Assembly (NCBI GenBank): GCA_963756025.1
Contig: CAVWMF010000007.1
Coordinates: forward strand, 620,001 to 684,000
Direction of reading: 5' to 3'
DNA length: 64,000 nt
Source: Bog-473 sp963756025
GTDB taxonomy: Bacteria; Actinomycetota; Acidimicrobiia; Acidimicrobiales; RAAP-2
Position 1 is the first letter of the stretch, and each line of letters opens with the position of its first letter. The notes under the pieces are model-generated. The model had not been told where the DNA came from and searched no databases. It was given only the letters and a program-made list of their open reading frames with translations. Below are positions 25,231 through 33,848 of this stretch, piece by piece. The translations under genes were made by a program, and so were the position numbers.

Positions 25231-26230
25231 GCGAGCCCTCGAGCGTCCGGCGCACTGCATCGGTGATGGACGAGGCCGAGGGAAGCGTTGCCGCTTCTAG
25301 GGCCTGGGCCGAAGGGATGGGGGTGAAAGCCGCTCCCACTCGCTGTACCGGAGCCAACAGCTCGCCGAAAAGCCCTTCCGAGATGGTGGCCGCCACCTCG
25401 GCCCCCGGGCCGGCGAAGGTCGTCGCAGAATGCGCCACGACCGCCCGCTTCGTCTTGCCCACCGACGCGAGGATCCGGTCGGTATCGAGCGGCACCAGTG
25501 TCCGGAGGTCGAGTACCTCGACATCGATCCCCTCGCCGGCCAGCTGATCGGCTGCGGTCAGGGCATCGAACACGCCCCGTCCGTAGGTGACGACGGTCAC
25601 ATCTTTGCCGTCGCGCTTCACATCGGCTTGTCCGAGCGGGATCGAAAAACCCGGATCATCGGGCACCAGCCCGCGTGCGCCGTAGGTGAGGACGGTCTCC
25701 ATGAACACACACGGATCGGGGTCGAAGATGGCCGAGGTGAGAAGGCCCTTGGCATCCCGGGGCGTGCTCGGGACGATGACCTTGAGCCCGGGAATGTGCA
25801 TGAACCAGGCCTCGAGGGACTGCGAGTGGGTCGCACCGGAACCGAGACCCCCGAACACGGCCGTGCGGACGGTGATCGGGCATGTGGTACGGCCGCCCGA
25901 CATGAAGCGGAGCTTCGCGGCATGGTTCACGATCTGGTCGATCGCTATCCCGATGAAGTCCATGATCATGATCTCCGGCACGACCAGCATCCCCTCGAGG
26001 GCCGCCCCGATGGCCGCGCCCACGATGGCCGCTTCGGAGATCGGTGTGTCGAGTACACGGTCGGCGCCGTACTTGGTCGAGAGTCCGGCCGTGACGCCGC
26101 TGACGCCTCCCGCCGGATCAGCGATGTCCTCGCCCATCAAGAGGACACGGTTGTCCGCCGCCAGGGCCTGGTCGAGGGCCAAGGCGAGTGCGTCCCTGAC
26201 CGTCATTTCTGTTTCGGTGTCGATGCTCAT
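25223..26230 (-). CDS. 2-oxoacid dehydrogenase E1 component, beta subunit
   Basis: 335 aa of the pyruvate/acetoin/branched-chain E1 beta family. It has the transketolase-like GEDIADPAGGVSGVTAGL, TPISEAAIVGAAIGAALEG and the C-terminal VLDLRTLVPLDTDRI. The ATG directly abuts the E1 alpha stop and its stop overlaps the lipoyl gene. It forms the alpha2beta2 thiamine-diphosphate enzyme with the upstream subunit. Similarity pattern is closest to acetoin/pyruvate-type enzymes; the substrate is not fixed by sequence. Confidence 0.92.
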   Translation of the reverse strand: MSIDTETEMTVRDALALALDQALAADNRVLLMGEDIADPAGGVSGVTAGLSTKYGADRVLDTPISEAAIVGAAIGAALEGMLVVPEIMIMDFIGIAIDQIVNHAAKLRFMSGGRTTCPITVRTAVFGGLGSGATHSQSLEAWFMHIPGLKVIVPSTPRDAKGLLTSAIFDPDPCVFMETVLTYGARGLVPDDPGFSIPLGQADVKRDGKDVTVVTYGRGVFDALTAADQLAGEGIDVEVLDLRTLVPLDTDRILASVGKTKRAVVAHSATTFAGPGAEVAATISEGLFGELLAPVQRVGAAFTPIPSAQALEAATLPSASSITDAVRRTLEGSHG

Positions 26231-27226
26231 TCAGCGCCCCTCAGATGTGGCATACACGTCACGATCGAGCTCATCCAACGTCGGTGCCGGGCTCGCCAGG
26301 ACGTCGACGAGCGCGTCCTCGACCTGTTGCCTTCCGCCCTCTTCGATCTCTTCGACTTGTGCGCGGCTGATCACGCCGTCTTCGACCAATCGATCAGCGA
26401 ACCGGGGTACCGGGTCAGCCGCCTTTGCCGCCTCGAGCTCGTCCGGCGGGATATAGGTCATCTGATCCCCGAAGAAGTGCCCGAAGAACCGGTAGGTCAC
26501 GCACTCCACCAGGGTCGGCCCATCTCCCGAGCGTGCCCTGTTCACGGCGGCGGCCAATGCCCCGTAGACCTCAACCGGGTCGTTGCCGTCCACTGTCACC
26601 CCGGGCATGTTGTACCCGGCCGCCCGGTCGGCGATGTGCTCGACGTGCATGGTGTCGGCGGTGGGCGTCATCTCGGCGTACCCGTTGTTCTGGCAGACCA
26701 GGATCAGCGGCAGTTGCCACGTCGCGGCCAGGTTCGCACCCTCGTGGAAGGATCCCGTGTTGGTCGCCCCGTCTCCGAAACTGACCGCAACGACCCGATC
26801 GGACTTCTGCGCCCGCGCGGCGAGCGCCAAGCCGACGGCGACCGGGATCCCGGCGCCGACGATGCCGGTCGAGACCATCAGGCCCACGCTCGGATCTGCG
26901 ATGTGCATGGTGCCACCCTTGCCGCGGCAGGCCCCGGCCTGGCGTCCCAGCATCTCTCCGAGGATCTCGACCAGGGAGACCCCCTTGCCGATCAGGTCAT
27001 GCAGACCCCGATAGGTCGTCACCAGGCGGTCGTCGCCCCGCAAGGACGCCGCGAACCCGGCAGCGATCGCCTCTTGACCCCGGGACGGCCAATAGACGGT
27101 GAGGAACTCGCCGGTCGCTATGCCCTTGCGGAGACGTTCGTCACAGGCCTTGGCCAGGGCCATGACCTCGAACATCTGTCGTTGCTTCTCGGGTGACGCC
27201 TTGAGATCGAGGGTTGACATGCTCAT
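26231..27226 (-). CDS. 2-oxoacid dehydrogenase E1 component, alpha subunit
   Basis: 331 aa. Decarboxylates a 2-oxoacid or acetoin on thiamine diphosphate. Visible are GRQAGACRGKGGTMHI, the ThDP motif GDGATNTGSFHEGAN...NNGY, and the C-terminal PEELEAAKAADPVPRF-like segment. ATG 27226 overlaps the stop of the small upstream ORF as ATGA; ATG 27220 is an equally good alternative. Residues upstream of this to 27505 are an overlap with the small ORF, not part of the enzyme. First enzymatic gene of the E1-alpha/E1-beta/lipoyl operon. Confidence 0.92.
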   Translation of the reverse strand: MSMSTLDLKASPEKQRQMFEVMALAKACDERLRKGIATGEFLTVYWPSRGQEAIAAGFAASLRGDDRLVTTYRGLHDLIGKGVSLVEILGEMLGRQAGACRGKGGTMHIADPSVGLMVSTGIVGAGIPVAVGLALAARAQKSDRVVAVSFGDGATNTGSFHEGANLAATWQLPLILVCQNNGYAEMTPTADTMHVEHIADRAAGYNMPGVTVDGNDPVEVYGALAAAVNRARSGDGPTLVECVTYRFFGHFFGDQMTYIPPDELEAAKAADPVPRFADRLVEDGVISRAQVEEIEEGGRQQVEDALVDVLASPAPTLDELDRDVYATSEGR

Positions 27227-27450
27227 AGTTTTACGCAGAAGTCCTTTGAACCGTTGAGGGAATCGAGTTTCTGGTTCTTGATCCCCATGAGGAAGTAGCA
27301 CGCATTGTCGAAGGTCTTGCCCTTCGGAAAGGTCAGCGGCGACGATAGCCCGCCGAGCGTCGTGCCCTCGGGAATGGCGTAGAACGCGCGGGGCCCGGTG
27401 GCGATGATTCTTATCCCGAGGACGCCAGCACCAAATCGTCTGAACATCAT
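27223..27450 (-). CDS. small hypothetical protein coupled to E1 alpha
   Basis: 75 aa, starting at tandem ATGs (27450/27447) with GGGGGC about 8 bases upstream. It ends by overlapping the E1 alpha start (ATGA), which supports real translation. The sequence has a short hydrophobic N-terminus and FPKGKTFDNACYFLMGI near the end. No family recognised. It could be an operon leader or a truncated remnant. Confidence 0.45.
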   Translation of the reverse strand: MMFRRFGAGVLGIRIIATGPRAFYAIPEGTTLGGLSSPLTFPKGKTFDNACYFLMGIKNQKLDSLNGSKDFCVKL

Positions 27451-27708
27451 TGGATAGCCCCCAATAGCCGGATGGCCCTACATCGCCGCCAATGGACCGT
27501 GACACGTCCCATTGCCTCGCGCAAGTCGTACATGCCTTCCGCGTGACGCCGAACGAGTCAGGGACTCACCACTGGAAGCAAAATCGCTGCCTCAACCGGC
27601 ATCGCGGCCTCGTACTGCCCGGTCCAAAATATGGTGGACAACGGGTAGTGTCAAGTGGGAACCTGAGGTTCGGGGGCGTCCCCAAAGTTCGCCCGGGAGG
27701 AGCGTGCA
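27451..27708. promoter_or_regulatory. divergent promoter region with short inverted repeats
   Basis: 258 bases between the E1 operon and the Rieske oxygenase gene. GTCCA/TGGAC surrounds an 8-base A/T-rich centre at about 27622-27640, and GAACC-TGA-GGTTC lies at 27659-27671. Either could be an operator for the oxygenase gene, whose GGGAGGAG Shine-Dalgarno follows. Neither is long enough to be certain. Confidence 0.35.
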
Positions 27709-29037
27709 ATGACTGTCACGGACGAGCGGCTCAACGGAAAGCGCACGAATCCGTTTCCGATGAAAGATCCGCTTTTCGTTCCCCGCGAGCGTTATTACGA
27801 CCGGGAATTCTTCGAGCTGGAGAAGGAACACCTCTGGCGCCACACCTGGCAGATGGCGTGCCGGCTGGAAGAGATACCCGAAGTCGGAGACTTCACCGAG
27901 TACACCATCTGCGATCAGTCGATCATCGTCGTGCGCGAGCGGGAGGATCGGATTCGTGCCTTCTACAACGCGTGCCGGCATCGTGCGACCGAGCTCTTGA
28001 AGGGTTCGGGGAGTCTGCTCGGAGGACAGATCGTCTGCCCCTTCCACGGCTGGCGTTGGAACTCCGACGGTTCGAGCTCATTCGTCTACGGCGCCGAGGC
28101 CTTCGCCGCCGAGTGCTTGAAACCGGACGACATCAAGCTGCAGGAGTGCATGTCGGACGTCTGGGGAGGGTGCGTCTGGATCAACCTCGATCCCGAAGCC
28201 GCGCCACTCCAGGAGATGCTCGCACCGGCCGCTGCCATTCTCGATCCACTGGGACTCGCCGATATGAAGGTCTGGTGGTGGAAAGAGGTCGTCCTCGACG
28301 TCAACTGGAAGATGGCCATGGAGGCGTTCCTCGAGGGCTACCACACCATGAGAACGCACACGCAGCTGACCATGGGCGCCGGAGAGGACTGGCCGGCGGG
28401 ATCGATTCTCTACGAGACGTTCGAACACGGTCACTCCCGGTTCTGGTCGAAGCCCTCGGACGAACCCATGAGCGCGGAGATGTTCATCGAATTCGCCCGG
28501 GTTCTCTGGGAGGGTCAGGACGCCATGACGCTCGAGCGCGACGTGCGGGTCTTCGAGGGAATCCGCAACCGGCCCGAGGCACGGGAGAACGCCGCTCCGG
28601 TTGCCATCGCCGCGCTCTACGAGTACTCCGCAGGAGCCGGCATTCCCTTGCCGCAGCTCACACCCGAACAGATGGGACAGTGGGGCGGCGAGGTGTTCCT
28701 GTTCCCGAACTTCTTCGTGCTGCCGCAATACGGGAACGCGTTGAGCTATCGCTGTCGGCCGTACGAGGACAACCCGGAAAAGTGCCTCTTCGAGGTCTGG
28801 TCGCTCACCTTGTACCCGGAAGACCACGATCCGGGTCGGGCCTCTCTGACGGGACGTTTCGCCCAAAACGATGAGAATTGGGGCTTGATCCCCAGACAGG
28901 ACTTCAGCAACATGGAGCGGCAGCAGAGGGGGCTCCACTCCGACAGCTTCAAGGAGCTGCGCCTGGCGACGGAGTGGGAGGGCGCGATCTCCAACCTGCA
29001 CCTCGAGGTCGACCGCTACATCGACGGCTCAAGGTAA
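27709..29037 (+). CDS. Rieske non-haem iron oxygenase, large subunit
   Basis: 442 aa aromatic-ring- or steroid-type oxygenase alpha subunit. The Rieske [2Fe-2S] ligands are C89-x-H91 (CRHRATEL) and C110-x2-H113 (CPFHGW). The mononuclear iron histidines lie in EGYHTMRTH (H-x4-H). ATG 27709 has GGGAGGAG 6-7 bases upstream. Twenty-eight bases downstream lies its probable [2Fe-2S] ferredoxin. No reductase or small subunit is nearby. Substrate unknown; the neighbouring KstD-like flavoprotein hints at steroid or polycyclic substrates. Confidence 0.92.
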   Translation: MTVTDERLNGKRTNPFPMKDPLFVPRERYYDREFFELEKEHLWRHTWQMACRLEEIPEVGDFTEYTICDQSIIVVREREDRIRAFYNACRHRATELLKGSGSLLGGQIVCPFHGWRWNSDGSSSFVYGAEAFAAECLKPDDIKLQECMSDVWGGCVWINLDPEAAPLQEMLAPAAAILDPLGLADMKVWWWKEVVLDVNWKMAMEAFLEGYHTMRTHTQLTMGAGEDWPAGSILYETFEHGHSRFWSKPSDEPMSAEMFIEFARVLWEGQDAMTLERDVRVFEGIRNRPEARENAAPVAIAALYEYSAGAGIPLPQLTPEQMGQWGGEVFLFPNFFVLPQYGNALSYRCRPYEDNPEKCLFEVWSLTLYPEDHDPGRASLTGRFAQNDENWGLIPRQDFSNMERQQRGLHSDSFKELRLATEWEGAISNLHLEVDRYIDGSR

Positions 29038-29065
29038 GGGGATCATCGGGGTCTACGCCCGACTC

Positions 29066-29419
29066 ATGTCGACCACGGCCGCATCCTCCGCCCATCCGAG
29101 AAGTGAGGTCTATGTCGAACCCGGAGGGGCTCATTTCGATGTGCACCCGGGCGAATCGTTCATACAGGCAGCATGGCGTGCGGGTTACCAATGGCCGACC
29201 ACCTGCTGGGGGCAGGCTGAGTGCGGAGCCTGCGCGATGGAGGTGCTCCAAGGCAAGGAGTTCCTGTCCGCGCCAGAACCGTTGGAGGCCGGACGGTTGC
29301 GCTCGCTACCTGCTCGAAATGGTGCGGGGCGACGCCTGGCGTGCCAGGCGCGGGTGGCCGTCGGCGGGACTGTCACCGTCCGCAAAGCGGGGGTACGCCT
29401 GAGGGCGACGGAAGGGTAG
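29066..29419 (+). CDS. [2Fe-2S] ferredoxin
   Basis: 117 aa. Cluster ligands C47, C53, C56 (C-x5-C-x2-C, TCWGQAECGAC) plus C93 (RLACQ), which is adrenodoxin-like spacing. It directly follows the Rieske oxygenase and probably donates electrons to it. The N-terminus MSTTAASSAH is short and unstructured. A convergent KstD-like gene ends 94 bases after it, across a hexanucleotide repeat. Confidence 0.88.
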   Translation: MSTTAASSAHPRSEVYVEPGGAHFDVHPGESFIQAAWRAGYQWPTTCWGQAECGACAMEVLQGKEFLSAPEPLEAGRLRSLPARNGAGRRLACQARVAVGGTVTVRKAGVRLRATEG

Positions 29420-29441
29420 CCGCCCTCGCCATAAAGCTGCA

Positions 29442-29495
29442 CCGGTGCCGGTGCCGGTGCCGGTGCCGGTGCCGGTGCCGGTGCCGGTGCCGGTG
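29442..29495. repeat. (CCGGTG)9 hexanucleotide microsatellite
   Basis: Nine perfect CCGGTG units fill most of the 94-base gap between two convergent genes. It is not coding on either strand in a supported gene. Copy number could vary between strains. Confidence 0.95.
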
Positions 29496-29513
29496 GCGCC
29501 GCCGGGCTTGGCT

Positions 29514-31172
29514 TCAGTCCCTGCAGGCGTGCAGCCCCGCGAGATAGCCGAACACAGCGCTGTTCCCAATGCTCGCCCCCGCCCCGAGATACTTGCGCCC
29601 CATCACGCTCGCCGTGGCATTGCCCGTCGCGTACAGATGGGGAATTGACTCGCCGGACGCCTTGAGCACCCGGGCGTTCTCATCGGTGAGGACTCCACCG
29701 CATGTGCCGACATCACCGGGGTAGACCGCCGACGCGTAGAAGGGACCTTTCTCGATCGGTGCCAGGCAGTTGTTCGGCTTCCATCTCGGGTCGCCGAGAT
29801 ACTGGTTGTAAGCCCCCTCGCCGGTATGGAACTCAGGGTCGACGCCCTGCCTGGCATTCGGATTGAAGCGATCGAGCGTGTCGCGCAACCCGACCGGGTC
29901 GATACCGCACATGGCGGCAAGCTCATCGGTGGTGTCGGCCTTCTTGTAGTCACCCGATTCGAACCACTCCTGCGGAATGGCGCCGGGACGTCCCTTGGTG
30001 AAGATGTAGCGGCGTCGGAAGTCGTCGTCGAAAATGACCCAGGCGGGCACGGCCTTCGTGGAGTGATTGCGCTCGAGCTGGGCCTTGCAGACCTCGAGGT
30101 ACGAGCTGGCCTCGTTCACGAAGCGCTTTCCGGCGGCATCCACGTAGATCGAGCCGGGACGCTGGCGATCTGATTCGAAGACGGCGTAACCGTTGATCTC
30201 CTTGCAGGGATTCCACACGACCTCGTCCATGAGATCGGTGGCGGCTCCGAGGCTCATCGCCAGTTCGATCATTTCCCCTGTGTCGCCGGGGTTCGAGAAC
30301 GAGAACTTGTCGGTGGTCGCCGCGGCATCGAGGTATTTCTTCCGCATGTCCGTATTGTGCGAGAAACCTCCCGAGGAGATCAGGACGCCGCGCCGAGCGA
30401 GGACGCGTACATCCTTCCCCTCGCGCTGCACCAGCACTCCTGCCGCCCGGCCATCCTCGATGATGATGTCTCGCACGGCCGCGTTGGTCCAGACCGGGAT
30501 CTCGTTGTCGAGGGCCACGTACAGCATCTGGCCGATGAAGGACCACCCTGACGTCATGGGAGCCTGACCACGGGCGAATGCGGACTTGGTGCGGGCGTAC
30601 GACCTGGCCGAGGCGGCCAGAGCCTTGGCACTCCGGTTGTAGTTCATCAATTTGGCCGCGTCACCGGTATAGGCGGCCAACCCCGACATTTCGAAGAGGA
30701 ACCCACGCTGGAGCTTCTCGAACCATGGGCCGAGGCGGTGACCGTCGAAGACCGTCCCCTCTATCGATCGGCCGCGCGCCTTCCCACCCTTCGCGTCGGG
30801 GTAGTAGTCCGAGTAACCCTCACAACGGCGGAAGGAGAGTCCCAGGCTCTGGAGGAACGAGACCATTTCCGGCCCGCGGGTGATGTAGGCCTCACGTCGC
30901 TCGTAGGAGGAGGCGGGGCCGACGTCCCCCACGACGTCCTCGAAATAGGCCATGGCATCCTCATGGGAGTCGTCGACCCCTTCGGAAACCATCAGCGGGT
31001 TGTTGGGAATCCACAACACTCCCCCGGACATGGCGGTGGAGCCCCCGATGACCTCGCGCTTCTCCAGGACGAGCGCGTCGTACCCCTTCGAGTTGACGGC
31101 GAGGGCGCTCGAGAGTCCACCACCCCCGCTCCCGATGGAAACGAAATCGGTCGTGAAATCCCACTGTGCCAT
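29514..31172 (-). CDS. FAD-dependent 3-ketosteroid-delta1-dehydrogenase-like flavoprotein
   Basis: 552 aa of the FAD_binding_2 (fumarate reductase/KstD) family. The dinucleotide motif is VSIGSGGGGLSSALAV near the N-terminus. Family signatures include GGVLWIPNNPLM, and the C-terminal TCGGVLTDENARVL, LYATGNATASVMG and YLGAGASIGNSAVFG. ATG 31172 is chosen because a G-rich ribosome site lies 6 bases upstream; 24 further residues to 31244 are unlikely. It converges on the ferredoxin gene. Probable role: dehydrogenation of a steroid or cyclic ketone. Confidence 0.88.
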   Translation of the reverse strand: MAQWDFTTDFVSIGSGGGGLSSALAVNSKGYDALVLEKREVIGGSTAMSGGVLWIPNNPLMVSEGVDDSHEDAMAYFEDVVGDVGPASSYERREAYITRGPEMVSFLQSLGLSFRRCEGYSDYYPDAKGGKARGRSIEGTVFDGHRLGPWFEKLQRGFLFEMSGLAAYTGDAAKLMNYNRSAKALAASARSYARTKSAFARGQAPMTSGWSFIGQMLYVALDNEIPVWTNAAVRDIIIEDGRAAGVLVQREGKDVRVLARRGVLISSGGFSHNTDMRKKYLDAAATTDKFSFSNPGDTGEMIELAMSLGAATDLMDEVVWNPCKEINGYAVFESDRQRPGSIYVDAAGKRFVNEASSYLEVCKAQLERNHSTKAVPAWVIFDDDFRRRYIFTKGRPGAIPQEWFESGDYKKADTTDELAAMCGIDPVGLRDTLDRFNPNARQGVDPEFHTGEGAYNQYLGDPRWKPNNCLAPIEKGPFYASAVYPGDVGTCGGVLTDENARVLKASGESIPHLYATGNATASVMGRKYLGAGASIGNSAVFGYLAGLHACRD

Positions 31173-31340
31173 GTGTATCCCCCCAAAGGAGCCGTTGGTG
31201 TAGCTCAGATGCTCCCTCTTTCTCGCCTCCATTGCAATCGCCACTCGACCACCGCGGAGGCCGAACGCTCACCGACCTTCGCCTCCCGGCACCCTCTTCC
31301 CTCGAGGGTGCCGCGGCGCTCCCTCACTAGGCTCCCTCGC

Positions 31341-32093
31341 GTGACCACCTGGGACGCTTCCACCATCTCCTCGCTGGCCACGGCAGGCGGGACGCTGGTG
31401 CTGGGAGTGGCCACGTTCGCTGCCGTGCGCTCGGCGAATCGGTCGGCCCGGATCGCGGAGAGATCCTTCCGGATCGGGCTGCGTCCCATCCTGGCGCCAT
31501 CACGGCTCGAGGACCCACCGCAGAAGGTGATGTTCGCGGACCGTCATTGGGTGAGACTCGAGGGCGCACGGGCGGTCGTCGAGGTGATCGATGGTGTCGT
31601 CTACCTGGCCATGATGGTGCGAAATGTCGGAAATGGCATGGCGATCATCAGCGCCTGGGAGCCGTTCGCCGGGCAGAAGAAGAACGAAGATCCCTGGGGG
31701 GCGCCCGAAGACTTTCGGCCGCAAACTCGTGCACTGTGGATCGCACCGAATGACGTGGCCTTCTGGCAGGGGGCATTGCGCGACGAGTCCGACGAACTGC
31801 AGAAGTCGGTGGCCGCCGGCGTAGCCGACGGAGCGGTCACTGTCGATCTGCTCTACCTCGATCACGAGGGGGGCCAACAGACGGTAAGCCGATTCTCCTT
31901 GATCCGCCGGGAGGGGCACTCGCTGCAGCCGGGAAACACCCCCGTGCCGGGCGATCCCGTGCCGGGCGATCCCGTGCTCAGCGCGAACGAAGACGGCGAC
32001 GGCGAAAGCACTGGCGGTGGCAGGGACGGCAATGGGCCCAGTCAGGAATGGTGGGTCTCTCTGTCGATGCACCACACGCTGAATTCCCAATGA
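31341..32093 (+). CDS. hypothetical membrane-anchored protein
   Basis: 250 aa from GTG 31341. One N-terminal hydrophobic segment (ISSLATAGGTLVLGVATFAAV) is followed by a basic stretch. Then comes a beta-rich domain (VVYLAMMVRNVGNGMAIISAW) similar in style to many 'hypothetical membrane' proteins of actinobacteria, and a PVPGDPVPGDPV repeat and acidic tail. The open frame runs upstream to 30738, but that part is antisense to the KstD gene and not protein-like. The stop overlaps the Mug gene as ATGA. Function unknown. Confidence 0.65.
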   Translation: MTTWDASTISSLATAGGTLVLGVATFAAVRSANRSARIAERSFRIGLRPILAPSRLEDPPQKVMFADRHWVRLEGARAVVEVIDGVVYLAMMVRNVGNGMAIISAWEPFAGQKKNEDPWGAPEDFRPQTRALWIAPNDVAFWQGALRDESDELQKSVAAGVADGAVTVDLLYLDHEGGQQTVSRFSLIRREGHSLQPGNTPVPGDPVPGDPVLSANEDGDGESTGGGRDGNGPSQEWWVSLSMHHTLNSQ

Positions 32094-32626
32094 GTGGGAC
32101 GAGTGGGACGAACGGGATCCCCGATCTTGTCGGGCCCCGGTTGCATGTGCTCTTTTGCGGGATCAACCCGGGGCGTCTGTCAGGCGAGCTGGGGCTTCAC
32201 TTCGCCCGGGCCGGGAACCGCTTTTGGAAGTTGCTGCATGGTGGAGGCTTCACGGATCGGGTGCTCCTTCCTTCGGAGCAGTCGACACTGCCCGGCATGG
32301 GTATAGGCATCACCAATCTCGTCGAAAGGACGACGGTGGCCGCCAGCGAACTCACGAACGACGAACTGCGTGCCGGCGCACTCCAACTGGCCGCAAAGGC
32401 TCTCCGCCTGCGGCCTCGGTTCATCGCAGTCCTGGGCCTCCAAGCGTATCGGACGGCCTTTCGGCGCCCACTCTCGGTCATCGGCGAACAGCCCGAGACG
32501 CTCGGACCGGCCAGATTGTGGTTGCTCCCGAACCCGAGTGGCCTGCAGGCGCACTACCAGCTACCCGAGATGACGATGCTGTTCCGTGACCTCCACGCGG
32601 CGGCGTTTGGAGCCGACACCGACTAG
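32090..32626 (+). CDS. mug: G/U mismatch-specific DNA glycosylase (Mug/TDG)
   Basis: 178 aa uracil/thymine-DNA glycosylase of the MUG family. Key motif CGINPGRLSGELG (residues 23-35) supplies the catalytic Asn; the LLPNPSGLQAHY stretch near the C-terminus is the DNA-insertion loop. AGNRFWKLLH follows the active site as in Mug. ATG 32090 overlaps the preceding stop (ATGA); an upstream ATG at 32048 is not needed. Removes uracil or thymine opposite guanine after deamination. Confidence 0.93.
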   Translation: MSGTSGTNGIPDLVGPRLHVLFCGINPGRLSGELGLHFARAGNRFWKLLHGGGFTDRVLLPSEQSTLPGMGIGITNLVERTTVAASELTNDELRAGALQLAAKALRLRPRFIAVLGLQAYRTAFRRPLSVIGEQPETLGPARLWLLPNPSGLQAHYQLPEMTMLFRDLHAAAFGADTD

Positions 32627-32717
32627 CGCCCGGGCTCGGACTGCCCGGTTGCCCGCCCGGGGCCGCCTCCCCGCCGGAGCCGGTTCGCCGGGGAAGACGG
32701 GGCCGACCGATGTTCTG

Positions 32718-33848
32718 CTACGAAGCCAGACAGGTGGCCACGATCTTGCCGATCTGCTCGACCTCGAGGAGGAAACCGTCGTGGCCGAACTGCGACTCGA
32801 CGATGGCCACCGGTCGGTCACCGGGGAGGAGGCGGGCCAGCTCCAGCTGGAGTTCGAGGGGATACAGCCGATCAGAGACGATGCCCGCCACCGTCACGTC
32901 AGCGTGTACGTCGCCCAGCGCCCGCTCGATACCGCCTCGACCTCTCCCCACATCATGGTGGTTCATGGCCTCGCTCAAGACGACATAGGAATTCGGGTCG
33001 AAGCGCTTCGCCAATTTGTCCCCGTGGTGCTCGAGGTAGGACTCCACCGCATAACGACCGCCCTTGAGGGGGTCTTCCTCGGCCTGCGGACTTCGTCCGA
33101 AGCGGCTCTCGAATTCGGCGCCGGTCCGATAGCTCACCTGGCCGATCCCTCGGGCGATGGCCAGGCCATCGACCGGGCGGGCACCCGTCCCGTAATAGTC
33201 ACCTCCGGCGAACGCGGGGTCCTGGCGTATGGCGCGGATCTGCAAGGAGCACAGTGCGATCTGATCGGCCGTGGCCGCCGCCCCGACGGCCAACACGACA
33301 GCCCGACGAACCCTCTCGGGATAGCCGACGCACCACTCGAGCACACGCATCCCGCCCATCGATCCTCCGACGACGCACGCCCACGTCACAATGCCGAGCG
33401 CATCGGCCATGCCCACTTCCACCCTGACCTGATCACGAATCGTGATCAGGGGAAATTGCGAGCCGTAGGGCTCACCGTCCGGCCCACGCGACGAAGGGCC
33501 GGTCGTCCCTTGGCAGCCACCGAGAACGTTCGGGCACACCACGAAGTAGCGATCAGTGTCGATCGCTGCGCCGGGCCCGATGAGACCGTCCCACCAACCA
33601 GATGTCACATGCCCGGGCGCGGTCGGGCCCGTCGCATGGGAGTCTCCGGTGAGGGCGTGGAGCACCAGAATCCCGTTACTCCGCTGTGCGTTCGGAGTCC
33701 CCCACGTCTCATAGGCGACGGTGATCTCGGGGAGAGAGCCGCCGCCCTCGAGGACGAAACCACCCGCCTCACCGGAAAGCTGCACGAACTGCCGCCGGCC
33801 CGGATCAAGACCGGGCAGCCAGACGCCGGCAAGGGCCTCCTGCGTCAT
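32718..33848 (-). CDS. metX: homoserine O-acetyltransferase
   Basis: 376 aa alpha/beta-hydrolase. Transfers an acyl group from acyl-CoA to homoserine in methionine synthesis. The nucleophile Ser163 is in VVGGSMGGMRVLEW, and the catalytic His356 in SQFGHDGFL; the NVLGGCQGTTGPSS segment is a standard MetX mark. Acetyl versus succinyl specificity is not decided here. The start overlaps the MetY stop as ATGA, so metY-metX is one operon. It converges on mug. Confidence 0.94.
   Translation of the reverse strand: MTQEALAGVWLPGLDPGRRQFVQLSGEAGGFVLEGGGSLPEITVAYETWGTPNAQRSNGILVLHALTGDSHATGPTAPGHVTSGWWDGLIGPGAAIDTDRYFVVCPNVLGGCQGTTGPSSRGPDGEPYGSQFPLITIRDQVRVEVGMADALGIVTWACVVGGSMGGMRVLEWCVGYPERVRRAVVLAVGAAATADQIALCSLQIRAIRQDPAFAGGDYYGTGARPVDGLAIARGIGQVSYRTGAEFESRFGRSPQAEEDPLKGGRYAVESYLEHHGDKLAKRFDPNSYVVLSEAMNHHDVGRGRGGIERALGDVHADVTVAGIVSDRLYPLELQLELARLLPGDRPVAIVESQFGHDGFLLEVEQIGKIVATCLAS

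Noticed and set aside
30738..31340. 200-residue N-terminal extension of the hypothetical gene at 31341
   Set aside because: Antisense to the KstD-like gene; protein-like sequence starts at GTG 31341.
32627..32717. Terminator between mug and metX
   Set aside because: GC-rich partial pairing (TCCCCG/CGGGGA) is present, but there is no U-tract or stable perfect stem.
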